Assembly (NCBI RefSeq): GCF_041146795.1
Contig: NC_135174.1
Coordinates: 24,824,878 to 24,888,877 of the forward strand
Origin: Maylandia zebra
Lineage: Eukaryota > Chordata > Actinopteri > Cichliformes > Cichlidae
DNA length: 64,000 nt
Direction: 5' to 3'
A program made the position numbers and the translations under genes. Position 1 is the first letter of the stretch, and each line of letters begins with the position of its first letter. The notes below the pieces were generated by a model that had not been told where the DNA came from, ran no database searches, and saw only the letters and a list, made by a program, of their open reading frames with translations. Positions 10,124 to 49,800 of this stretch are shown here, piece by piece.

Positions 10124-10222
10124 TGGACACACACACATCAGTGTTGTGTCTGTAGACACACACACACATCAGTGTTGTGTCTGTAGACACACACACATCA
10201 GTGCTGTGTCTTGACTGTAGAC
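10124..10222. repeat. Minisatellite, about 31-bp unit, three copies
   Basis: Three tandem units of ACACACACATCAGTGTTGTG followed by TCTGTAG; the last unit is altered (CAGTGCTGTGTCTTGACTGTAG). The array lies at the edge of the second duplicated block. Confidence 0.85.
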
Positions 10223-10227
10223 ACAAA

Positions 10228-10560
10228 GGAAAATGAAAGTACGAAACTTCCGTACGCACGTTTGCTTTCATTTTCAAGTATGCTACGATTACAGAGGATA
10301 AGAAAGGAGTATAGAGTGATTGAAGTTTATGTTTTTTGAGTTTCTGAAACCAATAAAAAGCCAACTATACTGGAAATATATTGTTTCGGTGGTGAGGCTA
10401 TGCGGTGGAGTAGTTTATAAGTTGCAGAGTGTGTTATGAAAAGTCTTTAGCAGAGCAGGAGCTGAGAACGGAGAACAGAAAGTCTGTGGTGTCAACAACA
10501 ATGGAACCACTATGTCGTCTTTAAGTGTTACTCGTAAACTACAGCTTCTACTTTGGGTTT
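10228..10560 (+). promoter_or_regulatory. Right copy of the promoter-like block, with inverted ISRE pair
   Basis: GAAAATGAAAG at 10229-10239 is mirrored by CTTTCATTTTC at 10265-10275, which reads GAAAATGAAAG on the other strand. The two exact 11-bp sites face each other with 25 bases between them. Downstream come ATAAAAAGCC (about 10351) and the same purine-rich leader as at 2900-2950. The left copy at 2690-2960 has the same arrangement with changes. Whether either is transcribed cannot be seen. Confidence 0.4.
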
Positions 10561-11234
10561 GTTTTTTTGTTTGTTTTGTTTTTATTACCGCTTCTGTTTA
10601 CCTTTAGTTAAGGTTAGTAGTTAACCTACTTTCTGCATGTTGATTTTGTTCGTTTTTAATGTGTTGTCTTAAATAAAAAAATAACCCGGAAACCATAAGA
10701 CACAAAAAATATGTCGACAGTAAAAATGAAATCCCGCCAGAGGATTGGAAATCAACTTGAGTTGGAGCTCGTTTAGATGGTGAAATGCAAACACGCTCTA
10801 TGTAACTCCTGCCACATTAAATCCTTATATAAATAAGCTAAAAGCATACATAACAGATAAAACAATTTTATTCTATTTACTTTTTTCTATTTAATTGAGC
10901 TTTTTACTTTCGTGTATTTTTGTTATTTTCATGTTATTAAGCTATTTGGGTTTAACCCTTTACAAATACCATGATAGAATGGTTTATCTTCTGGGTGATA
11001 AACCATTTTATCATCCAGAAGGGCAAAATAGCCATTTTTGTCTTTTGTTTTTTGTTTTAATGTAAAAGTCATAAAGCTAATAGCTATAATTTGTCACTTC
11101 TAAGTCAGATTAAATAACATAGGAGGTCACTTTTACAATTCATGAAGAATAATTTTAATGTCAGTGGCAGGGTAGGCATGCAAGTGACACAAATAATGTC
11201 AATAAATTATGTTTTTTGTTTGTTTGTTTTGTTT
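10561..11234. other. AT-rich intergenic stretch with a hairpin
   Basis: No ORF or known repeat. A hairpin with arms CTTCTGGGTGATAAA and TTTATCATCCAGAAG (about 10990-11023) is the only structure seen. Confidence 0.4.
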
Positions 11235-11745
11235 TTGTCATGTAGACTGAGGAATAAGTTCAGGCAAGAGTTTCCATTGGCTGTGATGCTCGCAGATGAC
11301 CTTGCGATCTGCAGATCGCAAGGTCATCTGCAGTGAGAGTAGGTAGCAGGTGGAAAAGGACCTAGAGGTACGAGCCATGAGGGAAGGTTTACAAGACAGG
11401 AAAGAGACCTGCTATGATTTATGGTTTGGAGGTGGTGACATCGACAAAAAGACAGGAAATTGAGCTGGAGATGTTAAGGTTTTCTGTGCAAATAATCAGA
11501 CTGGAAATGAGCATGTCAGAGACAAAGCTCAGATCAAGTACATTAGAGATAAAGTTAGAGAGGTAAGGCTGAGATGGTTTGGACAAGAGATACTGCATAT
11601 ACTGGGCAGAGGATGTTTAAGATGGAGCTCCGTGGAAAAAGGGAAGACCACGGAGGACGTTCTTGGGTGTAGCGAAGAAGAACATGCAGAGGGTTGGTGT
11701 GTCAGAAGAGGATGCTTAAGATAGGGTGAGATAGATGATCCACTG
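11235..11745 (+). mobile_element. RTE-type LINE remnant
   Basis: The plus strand retains RLRNKFRQEFPLAVMLADDLAICR, where LADD stands in place of the reverse transcriptase active-site [YF]ADD. Further downstream are remnants of the LRWFG ... RMLRMEL ... GRPRRTF and VSEEDA ... RVR ... MIHC segments typical of the ORF end. The copy is riddled with frame changes and is old. Confidence 0.65.
11292..11331. repeat. Perfect 40-bp palindrome
   Basis: Arms GCAGATGACCTTGCGATC and GATCGCAAGGTCATCTGC surround TGCA, with no mismatch. It duplicates, inverted, the segment coding the LADD active-site region of the surrounding LINE remnant, so it is a local fold-back duplication. Confidence 0.95.
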
Positions 11746-12049
11746 TGTCCTTGAAGAGGATGAGAATGAGAAGAAGATCAAGAAAATCATAAAGAAGCTC
11801 ACGAAGAAGAAAAAGATCGACAAGAAGAGAATCCATGAGAACAAGCTCAGTTTCACAGCATTTGTGATGGAGCCTGAACGCATCACTAGTCTGAGTTCCC
11901 ATGATGCACTTCGTTTTCAGTTGGATGGTGACAGTCGAGCGTCTAAAGTCGAGCTGACTTCTGCTCTATTTTTAGGTGTTTTGGAAGCGATGGAGAGTGA
12001 CTGCACGGATTTTTGTGCCTCTAACGTGCAGCTCCCGTGTTTACGTTAG
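11735..12049 (+). other. Open frame, lysine-rich, unrecognised
   Basis: A 104-codon frame whose first part (KKIKKIIKKLTKKKKIDKK) comes from an AAG/GAA-rich stretch continuing out of the LINE remnant. The second part (FVMEPERITSLSSHDALRF and SRASKVELTSALFLGVLEA) has no known match. It overlaps the expected plekhm1 promoter area. Probably not a gene; recorded because it is open across two different sequence types. Confidence 0.2.
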
Positions 12050-12103
12050 TTTAAGGAGGACACGCGCTTGTTTTTCGACCTGTTAGCCAGGCTGTTTGTT
12101 TCG
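12040..12103 (+). other. Possible noncoding first exon of plekhm1
   Basis: A GC-richer stretch ends in TTTCG|GTAAGC, a good donor. A matching acceptor TTTCAG at 12769-12774 begins the exon that carries the plekhm1 start codon. The transcription start is not determinable here. Confidence 0.4.
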
Positions 12104-12774
12104 GTAAGCAAAACTTAGCTAGTAAAAGCCGCCGACAACGTCTGGGTTTAATATTATTACATAGCTGATAGACATTTCGTTATTTACACAGCTTTTTTAT
12201 TTTATTTGTTTAATTTACAGTGTTTCGGTCGTGCATTTCTGTCATTAATGCACATACGCCCAGTGCTCGTCACTGCAAAGCGTCTGCAGAGAAAACAAAT
12301 GCTTCTAAATGTCGCTTTGGGTGTTTAAAACGAAACTATTAACCAGCCACTGTTTGGTAAACAGTACTTTGTTTGCTGATAGCCCAGCACTTGATGTATT
12401 TAACGCAATCTTATTTGGATGTGATGATGTCAGGGTGGTTGGATTACATCCTAATTAGTTCTCAGAGTGCCTCTCAGTTTTTATTGGGGAAGTAAGAAGC
12501 TACTTCCCTGCAGACGTCTTCTTTAATCTGTGCTTCACGTGACTTGGAGGGCTACTCACAGAAAGGATGAAATGGCAAATAATGTCACAGAGCACAGCCT
12601 CGTGATAGGAAATTCTGGAAACTCGATGTGAGGAGGGAAACTCGTTTCCTTCTCGTCACATGTCTGGCTCGAAGGCGTGGCCATATTCAGGATACAAACT
12701 CGCATGACTCGTTTGGTCGCTGTTAGTCAAGCCTGCAAGTGCAAAAAGGGCAGGTCTTTTTGTGTGTGTTTCAG

Positions 12775-12810
12775 TGTGCCATGTTGGAGTAACTTATTCC
12801 AGGAGGTGCC
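12775..12810 (+). promoter_or_regulatory. plekhm1 5' leader with a three-codon upstream ORF
   Basis: After the acceptor at 12774 the leader contains ATG TTG GAG TAA (12781-12792), ending 18 bases before the main ATG at 12811. The main start is in a GGTGCCATGC context. Such a short upstream frame could lower or regulate translation; whether it is conserved is not known. Confidence 0.5.
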
Positions 12811-29996
<17,186 letters not shown>

Positions 29997-31946
29997 GCAC
30001 GGTCAGTAGGGACAGTGCTGAGCTGTGAGCCACGGGGCCAGACTGTTAAACGTAAGCTGGTGGAGAGTAAAGAAAACAAAATTTAGCTTTCACATGATGT
30101 AACCTCAAGTGCAATTATGAGTTTGCCTGCCCTAACTGACTTAAAGCAAGCATGAAGATGAAGGTTTTGAAGTCACAGTGCTACAGTAGCTAGACTCTCT
30201 TGCACTAATGTAGAGGCATTCAGAGCCTCGTGCTGCTCACATGATGCAGCCAAATGTTACTGACCAGTGATTTAAATACCTCTCTGATTTCTGATTCAGC
30301 CACGACATCAAAAAAGGCCTGGTCAGACGTCGAGGGTGCTGCCAATCTATTGTATCCAAACATTTTTTACAGTTGGCCGTTTTCCACTGCAGGAACTAAT
30401 AAGTAGCTTGCACCATTACCTATTCTAAACTCAGGAATCCCCACACCCACTCCTGTAAAACCTCTTGTAGGACTGCTTCTGGATCAGAATCTACTCCAGA
30501 ATAAGAGCCTGTACTTAGAGGTTCTTAACTACTATCAAACACTACTTTTTTTTTTTTTTTTTTTTTTCTTCTTCTTTAGTTTCAGAACAAGAAAATCTTT
30601 GAAAAACCCCCAAACCTATTCGAACAAAGAAGTTTAGGAGTCTTTCAAATTGTAAAATTTAAGTGGATAAAACGAATGACAACCATCATCATCTGGTTTC
30701 ACAGATTCATAGTTTAACTAGTGGTTTAATAATTTTGAAACTGAGACCGAAATCAAGATGGAAAGTCTCGGAGACTGCGTCAAAGACTTATTTCAGTTTC
30801 CTGAACCAAAACATACTAGTCTGGTAAAAGCTGTAATGCACCGATCAGTAGAGAAAAACCAAGGTATGAGCAGAAATCATAGCGTTGTCTTACCCTTCGC
30901 CTTTTTTTTTTTTGGTGCATTCAGGATCTCCACAGATTGTAAGAGCTGATCATGGGGGCTTCCTGTAAACTTGGTTCCTGCTACAAGTTTGTGCAGTGGA
31001 AAAGTGACCATTCACGCTCTTTACTTTGCTTGTCAATGTCTTCTTAACCATCATGTTTACACAAAAGTGATCCACAGTATGTTTTCTGTTTCTCTCAATG
31101 CACAAATTATTCAGACATGATTTCCAGCATTAATATTTAGTACTGTACTTGTAGAATAATGAGAAATGTTTTGATTAACAGATCTTGATTGTGCCTTCTT
31201 TTTTTTAATTTAAGCGTTACAGTTTTCCCATGATATCTCACTATTACGGGGCCAAAACTTTTTTTTTTTTATACCCATAATCATGCAATAAAAAAATTAG
31301 ATTGATCAATAAAAAAATTTAGTGTAAATATGAGCGCTTTGTGGAATGTTTCTCTATATATATATATGTGTGATTAAACAGGCAATTGTTAAGGCTCACA
31401 GAGGAGATTTGTTTATGCTGCTTATTCATGCATTTAATGAAATAATTTAATAATAACTGTGTGGCAAAAACATTAAAAATGAAGATTTGAGATGAGTGTT
31501 TATAAAGTTTAAAACGTAATTTGCATATTTGCACTCGGAAATGACTGTTAAATGGATATTTCAGCTGAGTTATTTGAGCTCTGATATCTTCAGCCACATT
31601 AAATTATCCCTAAACTAAAAACCCAGCTGTGTTTATGAGCTTTTTTTTTTTTCCCTTTTCTTTCATTTTTGACTTTGAACTGAGAATCATCAGACTTCTC
31701 TGGGGTCTGCAAAGAACAAAAATAAGTTGAAGATGTACTGAACTCCATTTTGTGATATGCAGAACATATCATATGCAAAGGGAAAATTGCATATACTGCA
31801 GTACTGTTATTTCCGGATTTGTATTTATTTTGTCTCATTATGTATGAATGACTGTATTGAAATAAATGTCAGTGTATTTGATTCGGTTGTCTTTTATTTT
31901 AAGCCTTTCACACCAGATAATGTTCATTTTACTCACAAAGCCATGT
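29997..31946 (+). other. plekhm1 3' UTR and downstream sequence
   Basis: No coding sequence is seen. Poly(A)-signal candidates are AATAAA at 31287-31292 and 31861-31866; which is used is not visible. It contains T-rich runs (30545-30568, 31260-31270) and no recognised repeat family. Confidence 0.45.
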
Positions 31947-32091
31947 ATGGAAGAGGATTAGGGCCACTGGGGAAAAAAAGTGGACACGTCTTTTTTTCTT
32001 CTTTTCCTGAATTCTGAGAAAAAAGTCAGAATTCTGACTTTAATCTCAGAATTCAGATTTTTTTTTCCCAGTGGCCCTAATCTTCTTCCGT
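31947..32091. mobile_element. MITE, 145 bp, with 8-bp direct repeats
   Basis: The ends GGAAGAGGATTAGGGCCACT and the complement of AGTGGCCCTAATCTTCTTCC form an almost perfect terminal inverted repeat. The 8-bp direct repeat AGCCATGT lies at 31939-31946 and 32092-32099. The interior is also self-complementary (GAATTCTGAGA / TCTCAGAATTC), so the whole unit folds into one hairpin. Confidence 0.85.
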
Positions 32092-32159
32092 AGCCATGTC
32101 ACACACAGACATACGGGCTAATTTTCATCATCAGTCCCTGGAAGGCTGATGAAGACCAG

Positions 32160-32660
32160 ATGCTTATTTTGCAGTACACACACCCCGGCACCTCACAGTC
32201 AGTTATCTCCTCAGTAAAACAATATTAATTCCTAATAAAGTCAATAATATATAAACAATTAAATACAACTGCCAATAACATGCAAACCTGGATCGAATAT
32301 TATTGTGCATTACAGTCTTATAGCAGCTTGCACTGTGGTGCACTGAGTCTTTGGCTGAAGATGCTACTGTTGATAACCTCCAGGGCATGGCGTGGGTGTG
32401 CAGGGTTGATCATAATTGACTTCACTTTCAAGAGGATTATTCTTCCACCACCTGATGGACTACCTCCGTTTTGAGACTGTAACACAGAGCTAGTCTTCTT
32501 GATATGTTTGTCTCCATTGTGGACACACAAAAAACAGGCCGTGCAGTGCCTACCATATAGAGATGATGTTTGCTAATGCACATACTGTGGTCTAAGGAAG
32601 CAAGCTGTAATAAGGTTTGATTTGACACAAAAACTCTGATATACGAGAGGACCAGCCCCT
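32160..32660 (-). mobile_element. LINE fragment
   Basis: The phrases TTGGCTGAAGATGCTACTGT, TTGATAACCTCCAGGGCATG and CAGGGTTGATCATAATTGAC resemble a common fish LINE read on the minus strand. No open frame remains. Confidence 0.45.
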
Positions 32661-32689
32661 CAAGCGTCATAATGACATGTGGTGAGCAC

Positions 32690-33010
32690 TACGGGTCTTA
32701 TAGTCTTGGTATTTGGTGTGATGACTCTCCTTTGCAACAGGGACTAAGCAAGAGGTGTTTCACAGGCTTAGGACCTTTTGCAAATGCAGGTGTGCTGGAG
32801 GACCACATATTTCTGCAGAACATGTTTTTAACAGCCTTGGGCTCATGTCACATGACCCTGTCAAATGTGAGGCCATATTGTCCAACGCTAAAGCTTGGTC
32901 CAAATTTGGTCATGCAATGGGACTCCATCAAGTCCTGTGGAAACTTTGTTTTTGTGCAGTCATGTTAAAAACAATAACACTGTGTTTAAAAAGTTCCTCT
33001 GTGAAATAAG
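32690..33010 (+). mobile_element. Tc1-like transposase remnant
   Basis: The plus strand retains SNVRPYCPTLKLGPNLVMQW, the strand leading to the second catalytic aspartate in Tc1 transposases (family consensus LKL...VMQQDNDPKH). A related copy is at 53440-53740. Confidence 0.55.
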
Positions 33011-34267
33011 GAAGTCAGGAAGTTAGTTTCATCGCCATCTGTCACACTGAAATCATTGTAGGAATTTGGGTGTGTCTTTACATGTAGAAAAGATAGAAGG
33101 GAAATTCCTGTTTTCAACATCTTTTAAGATGGACATTTTGTGCTTTTCTTCATTTTCTGTCATATTTATACGGATACATCAGGGGATCCTTATATTAAGA
33201 TAAAAACATACCAAAATTGCGAATAGTGAAATCAATATTTATAAATGACGAAAGCTGATGCTTCAAAGTGTTCTAAACAGATAGTTTGATCCTCACTCTG
33301 GACTCTGTTTTAGTTCATTGAGTGTGGATATCCCTTATATGGTCACATGTGGCACATGGCAGTCCCACAGACCTTATGTTTACCAATCAGAAGAAGGATG
33401 GCTTAAAGCGAGAGGCCCTAAAACAGTCTATGGGGCTGTAACAAAGACCAGTATGAGAAAAACAAGTATTATTTTAAAGTGAATAATGCAAAGCTACTCT
33501 ACTTGAGTCCAAGTTTAACATGAACCTTGAAATGTGCTTTTAGAGACAAAGAGCTCCTGCAGAAGGAAGTGGATGACCATTAATATGTAGTGAAAATACA
33601 CAGATTAAATGTGATTTACAGTATTATGGGAAAAAACAGGATCAATGAAACTAATGTTTTGACCTTCATTTCACTAGAATTCAACTAGAATTTTGGAAGC
33701 TCCTGAAGAGGGGAGGAGGGAGAAGTCTTGGCTGTATAACAGGTTGACAAGAAAAGGAACAGATGTATCACTCGGAGCAGATTCCTTAATACCAAACCTA
33801 CCTGCCATACTTGGCACTTCTATGTTCTGATTTCATCTGTGTTTGGGGTGTTAAAATATCCACTTCACTGCTTCTAACCTGCCTGTTTATTGTTGAGTAT
33901 ACTAGCATGATTATATTTCACTCTATCACAGAGAAATTACGCGCAATGTGTTAAATTTTCATGCGGCCCATTCTAAACAAATGATTCTTAATCACTTAGG
34001 TATTCTAAACACGCAATACCTGGTGTGCCGAACTTGCATGAAGGGCTCATGCTTATGGGAGGAGTAAACAAAGGCAGCAAGCCTGAAAAACACGTTCCGC
34101 AAAGCCTCCAATTCAGATGGCACTTTTCTCTGAGCCAGAGCGACACGATCAGGTCCTCTGAGCCGCCACAGCATTCACCTTAAGCTTTGTTAAGCACTTT
34201 TCGGCGGTTTTTATTTGGGCGACGTGGCGCTGCTCATCAGGCAGGAGAGTCAGAGCGCAGAGCTGGG
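33011..34267. other. Intergenic region between plekhm1 and klhdc1, with klhdc1 5' leader
   Basis: No gene or clear repeat. The last 200 bases become GC-richer (GGGCGACGTGGCGCTGCTC near 34220), as expected of the klhdc1 promoter and leader; no TATA box is evident. Confidence 0.4.
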
Positions 34268-46076
<11,809 letters not shown>

Positions 46077-46330
46077 AACTTAGAGAGGACTATGTTTAGA
46101 CTAGACACCAAGATTCTGAGCAAGTCTTCACTGAAATGTCTTCATTTATAAGTTGGGAATATGTATTTATACTTTGAAAAATGGTGCTAGATAAGATACT
46201 TTTTAACTTAATTTGTAAATGAAGCCTTTTTAATTTTGGGTAAAATTATTCCGTTTTGTGGTTTCATGTTGTGCTGTCTGTTTAACGTTTAAAAATTGTC
46301 TGTGAAATAGTAATAAAAGGTATTGATGTA
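46077..46330 (+). other. klhdc1 3' UTR
   Basis: AATAAA at 46312-46317 is a clear poly(A) signal 236 bases after the stop codon. Confidence 0.7.
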
Positions 46331-46825
46331 ACATATTAGTGTAGCTTTTTTTTTATCACTTTAAGAGTGGAAAATGTTGCAAAATAAAAGCATAAGCAAT
46401 TGTAAAAATATAAGTAATTGTAGCTTTAAAAATACACTGGATAACATTCTACTCTAAGAGTGGGTTCTGTGCTAGTAAATGTTACCCTTCAAAAATATAA
46501 ATAATTAGTAAATCTGAAGATGAATGGGTTTTATTGTGAATTTGTTTCCTTTCCTCCTTTCTCCTTTGACCTTACAAACATAAAAGCTTTATTATCAATA
46601 TTTATTCTTCATGGAAGTCAAAGAAACCATAAGCAGAGCCCCATCATACGATTTGAAAATTACATTTATGGAAAAAATGCAAAGCAGAACCAGGCAGGGA
46701 TGCTTTTTAAATGCAATATTTCATTTGCAAAAAGGTGATTTTTAAAGCCTGATTGCAGGTGCGGGCAGCAGATCCACAGGGCAGGAGGTGGATCTCTGAA
46801 TATCTGCTGGGCAGAACTGTTTGTT
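46331..46825 (-). other. 3' UTR of the LASP1-type gene
   Basis: Read on the minus strand, AATAAA complements lie at 46601-46606 and 46588-46593, about 220 bases after the stop. The klhdc1 transcript ends about 260 bases away from the opposite side, so the two genes converge without obvious overlap. Confidence 0.5.
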
Positions 46826-49800
46826 TCACACAGGTCGTACATAGTTAGCAGGAAGCATGCCCCGCTGCCCAGTGCGCTGGTTAAAGCCGAACACCCATCC
46901 CTCATCTATCGGCTCCACATCTAAGATCAGATCACCTTCCTGCAGAGAAAGCTCATCCGCTTCAGCTGCCATGTAGCTGTACATGGCCTGGTAGCGCTTC
47001 TGAATGAGCGGAAACACACACAGAGAAGAGATGAATGAACAGAACCAGTCAGACATGCAGACACACTGATATAGCAGATAAGAACATAAAGAGCACACAG
47101 TCTACCAGGATACATTTGAATTTAATTTCCCTACAGGAAAAATAAACAGAAGCAAATGTAATACATGGCAAGAAGTTTTAATATTAATTCACTAGAGCTT
47201 GCTGTGTTTATAGTTAATCAAATCTAAAGTCTAAAACTGTGAGCATTCACACCTATGGTGAAAGATTAAAAACTACAGCTGTGTTTTATGAATTGATAGT
47301 ATCCGGGATCTGTGTTATTGCTGCAGGAGACAAGAGAAAATTTAAAAAAGCTTGAAAAACATTTCACACAAATACAGGGTATGAGCCAAAGTGTGTAGAC
47401 ACCTTTCTTTACTATTAAAATGTGGGAGCACACTTGAAATGACGTGTATAGAAAATATAATTTTGTGCAACAGCTTGTGTTTCTTCTTGTGGCTTTTTTG
47501 GTCAACATATTACCCAGTCTACACAGTCACGTCCATAAAAACCTGGTTTTCTATTCTGGTATAAAATAGATTTGGTTGAACTGGAAGCCAGGCCTTATCA
47601 ATCAACATTCATAGTGAATCCCTGCAGATTCAACCTCTGGAGGAATCTCTCCAGATGATTGATGTACCCACAGAATGAGGCCCATCTTAAAAGAGAGCAT
47701 GCACACAGGTGTAATGTATGTGTCCACATACTTTTGGGCATACGTTTGCTTATGTATTGTTCTTACCCCTCCACTGTGTGGTGCTACAGCAGCAGTACGC
47801 ATTTGTCCAGCAGACTGACCAAAGTCACTGACAGGGTTGGATGGCTGGTCCTCATAGTCTAAACACACACACAGTTCATACACACATTTAAAGGGAAAAC
47901 TGTTATAAAGTCCCTGTGTAAGGATCTGTCTCACCTTGCCTATTTTCCGGAGGAGGCGCGTCACTTCGAATCTTGCTCTTCTCAAATTCTTCATGGTACT
48001 TTATCTGCACACACATGCACACATGTTAAATCCACACGGGGGTGCTAAGCTTTCACATTTGACGGTTCAGCCTCAGCAAACCCTCCCACTGTGAGAAGCA
48101 GCTCACCATTTTAGGAGGTGCTGAGAGATGACGAGTGGATATTGCAGCCACAGACGCAGAGAGAGAAAGACCCACATCTATTTAGTGTCTGCTTTTATTT
48201 GTCTATTTTCAGTAGTTGCAGCCCACTTGCTCCTTTCTGAAGGTCAACCACTGTCACATTAGTTTCACTTGAGAGTGGCTCAAAAAGCCCCCACAGGCTC
48301 CCATGTTAAAAATGCTGACCTTTATATCATTAAATACCATGTTTATAGCCCAATACAGAGAACTGTTTTTTCCTTCATTAAATAAACAGCAAATTATTTT
48401 TAATTCATTCATTTGGATATAACAGGGAATCACTTTGATGTGCAGGTGTGCTTGTAGCCAAAAGCTGTCTTCAAGGTTTCACTTCCAATAACAGGGTTAG
48501 GGTTATAGTTAGGGTCCTCTGAACTGGACCGCTTTGCCATGTTTGTGCGTTTTGAAGCTTTTTTTAATGGCATTATCAAACTTGCTGCGCAGTTACCTGT
48601 ACTAACAGCATGTCCTAGAAGCTTCTTTTGGTGCGTCTTACACTTATCAATAATTATGTTTCTCTCCACTGGTTGCAAAAGGAAGTTGCAAATGCAGTCG
48701 TACACTTCAGTTTATCTTTGTGGTTAGTAAAGACGTGTGACGACCCCTGACTCTTGTTTTCAACCTTTTCACATTTGTCTTGATGCACGTTCAATCATCT
48801 AGTTAAGGAAATCTCAAAAAATGTTGATTATGTTCATCTGGATGTAGCGTTTTCAGTGGGAGAAACGTTTTAGATGAACAGAATCAACTATTTTAGGTTT
48901 TCTCATTTGTTTTGATGTCGCTGGTGGGCAGAGGAGGGTTTGTTAGTGCCAGCTGTTCCCAGGCTATAAATCTAGAGCTGGCAATCTCTTTTTCCCTCCT
49001 GCTCCTTGTGACCATCACACCCTAGATAGCACTTGTTTTTGCACACACACATACATTCACTTGCTTACATGTCCTCACTCATCTACACCCTACGTCACTG
49101 AGGCCATTGATTTGCAAATGTCAATAGTTTCTATTTCAGTTGTTTAATTAGGTTTAATAAATAATGTTTATATTGGCAAGCGGTGTGTCAACCTTTTTGC
49201 CATGGCCTTATGAGCCAAGTTGTGACACTTGTCTAATATGTTTATAGTCTCAATCGCTAATTTAACATATTATTTAATAAAACAATGTGTTTACGCTGTC
49301 AATTATGTTGGCATTCAGACTAATACTGATGACAGATCACTGTCATATGTCATGGAGATCTACCCCTCACTGATTAAAAAAATAAATAAACCAACATAGC
49401 TACGCCAAAAATATTCAAGTTGAGGCTTTAAAACAGAATTTCACTAATGACCTAGTGACATCACTGGCTGAGCTTTTATATGCAGTAAATTGTATTTGCC
49501 TTTTTTGGTCTAACTGTCTGAAAGCAACTTATTTTTAAAAACTGCTTTTTTCAGCGTTTTCCAACAGAAGCTGCTGGTGATGGGGTATTCAGTGACACAA
49601 AGCAACTCAAAGATTCTTGAACTTTATATGTGTTGAACTTATTCTGTTGTTAGTTTGGTATGTTGCTTGTGCAACATACAGTATGTCCCCCAAGAATAAA
49701 AACAACTCTGGGTCTAGTACTTAGAGGAAACTGGATGTTGCTTAAGGAAGAGAAGGAGCAGCCTCCTGTGACCTCAAGAAACCTCGAGAGGAGTAAACAG

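Noticed and set aside
11702-11902. Leu/Asp-rich minus-strand frame
   Set aside because: It is the antisense of the AAG/GAA-rich stretch after the LINE remnant.
34187-34267. Longer klhdc1 N-terminus
   Set aside because: The frame begins with TTG, not ATG. The first ATG at 34268 gives a normal kelch protein start.
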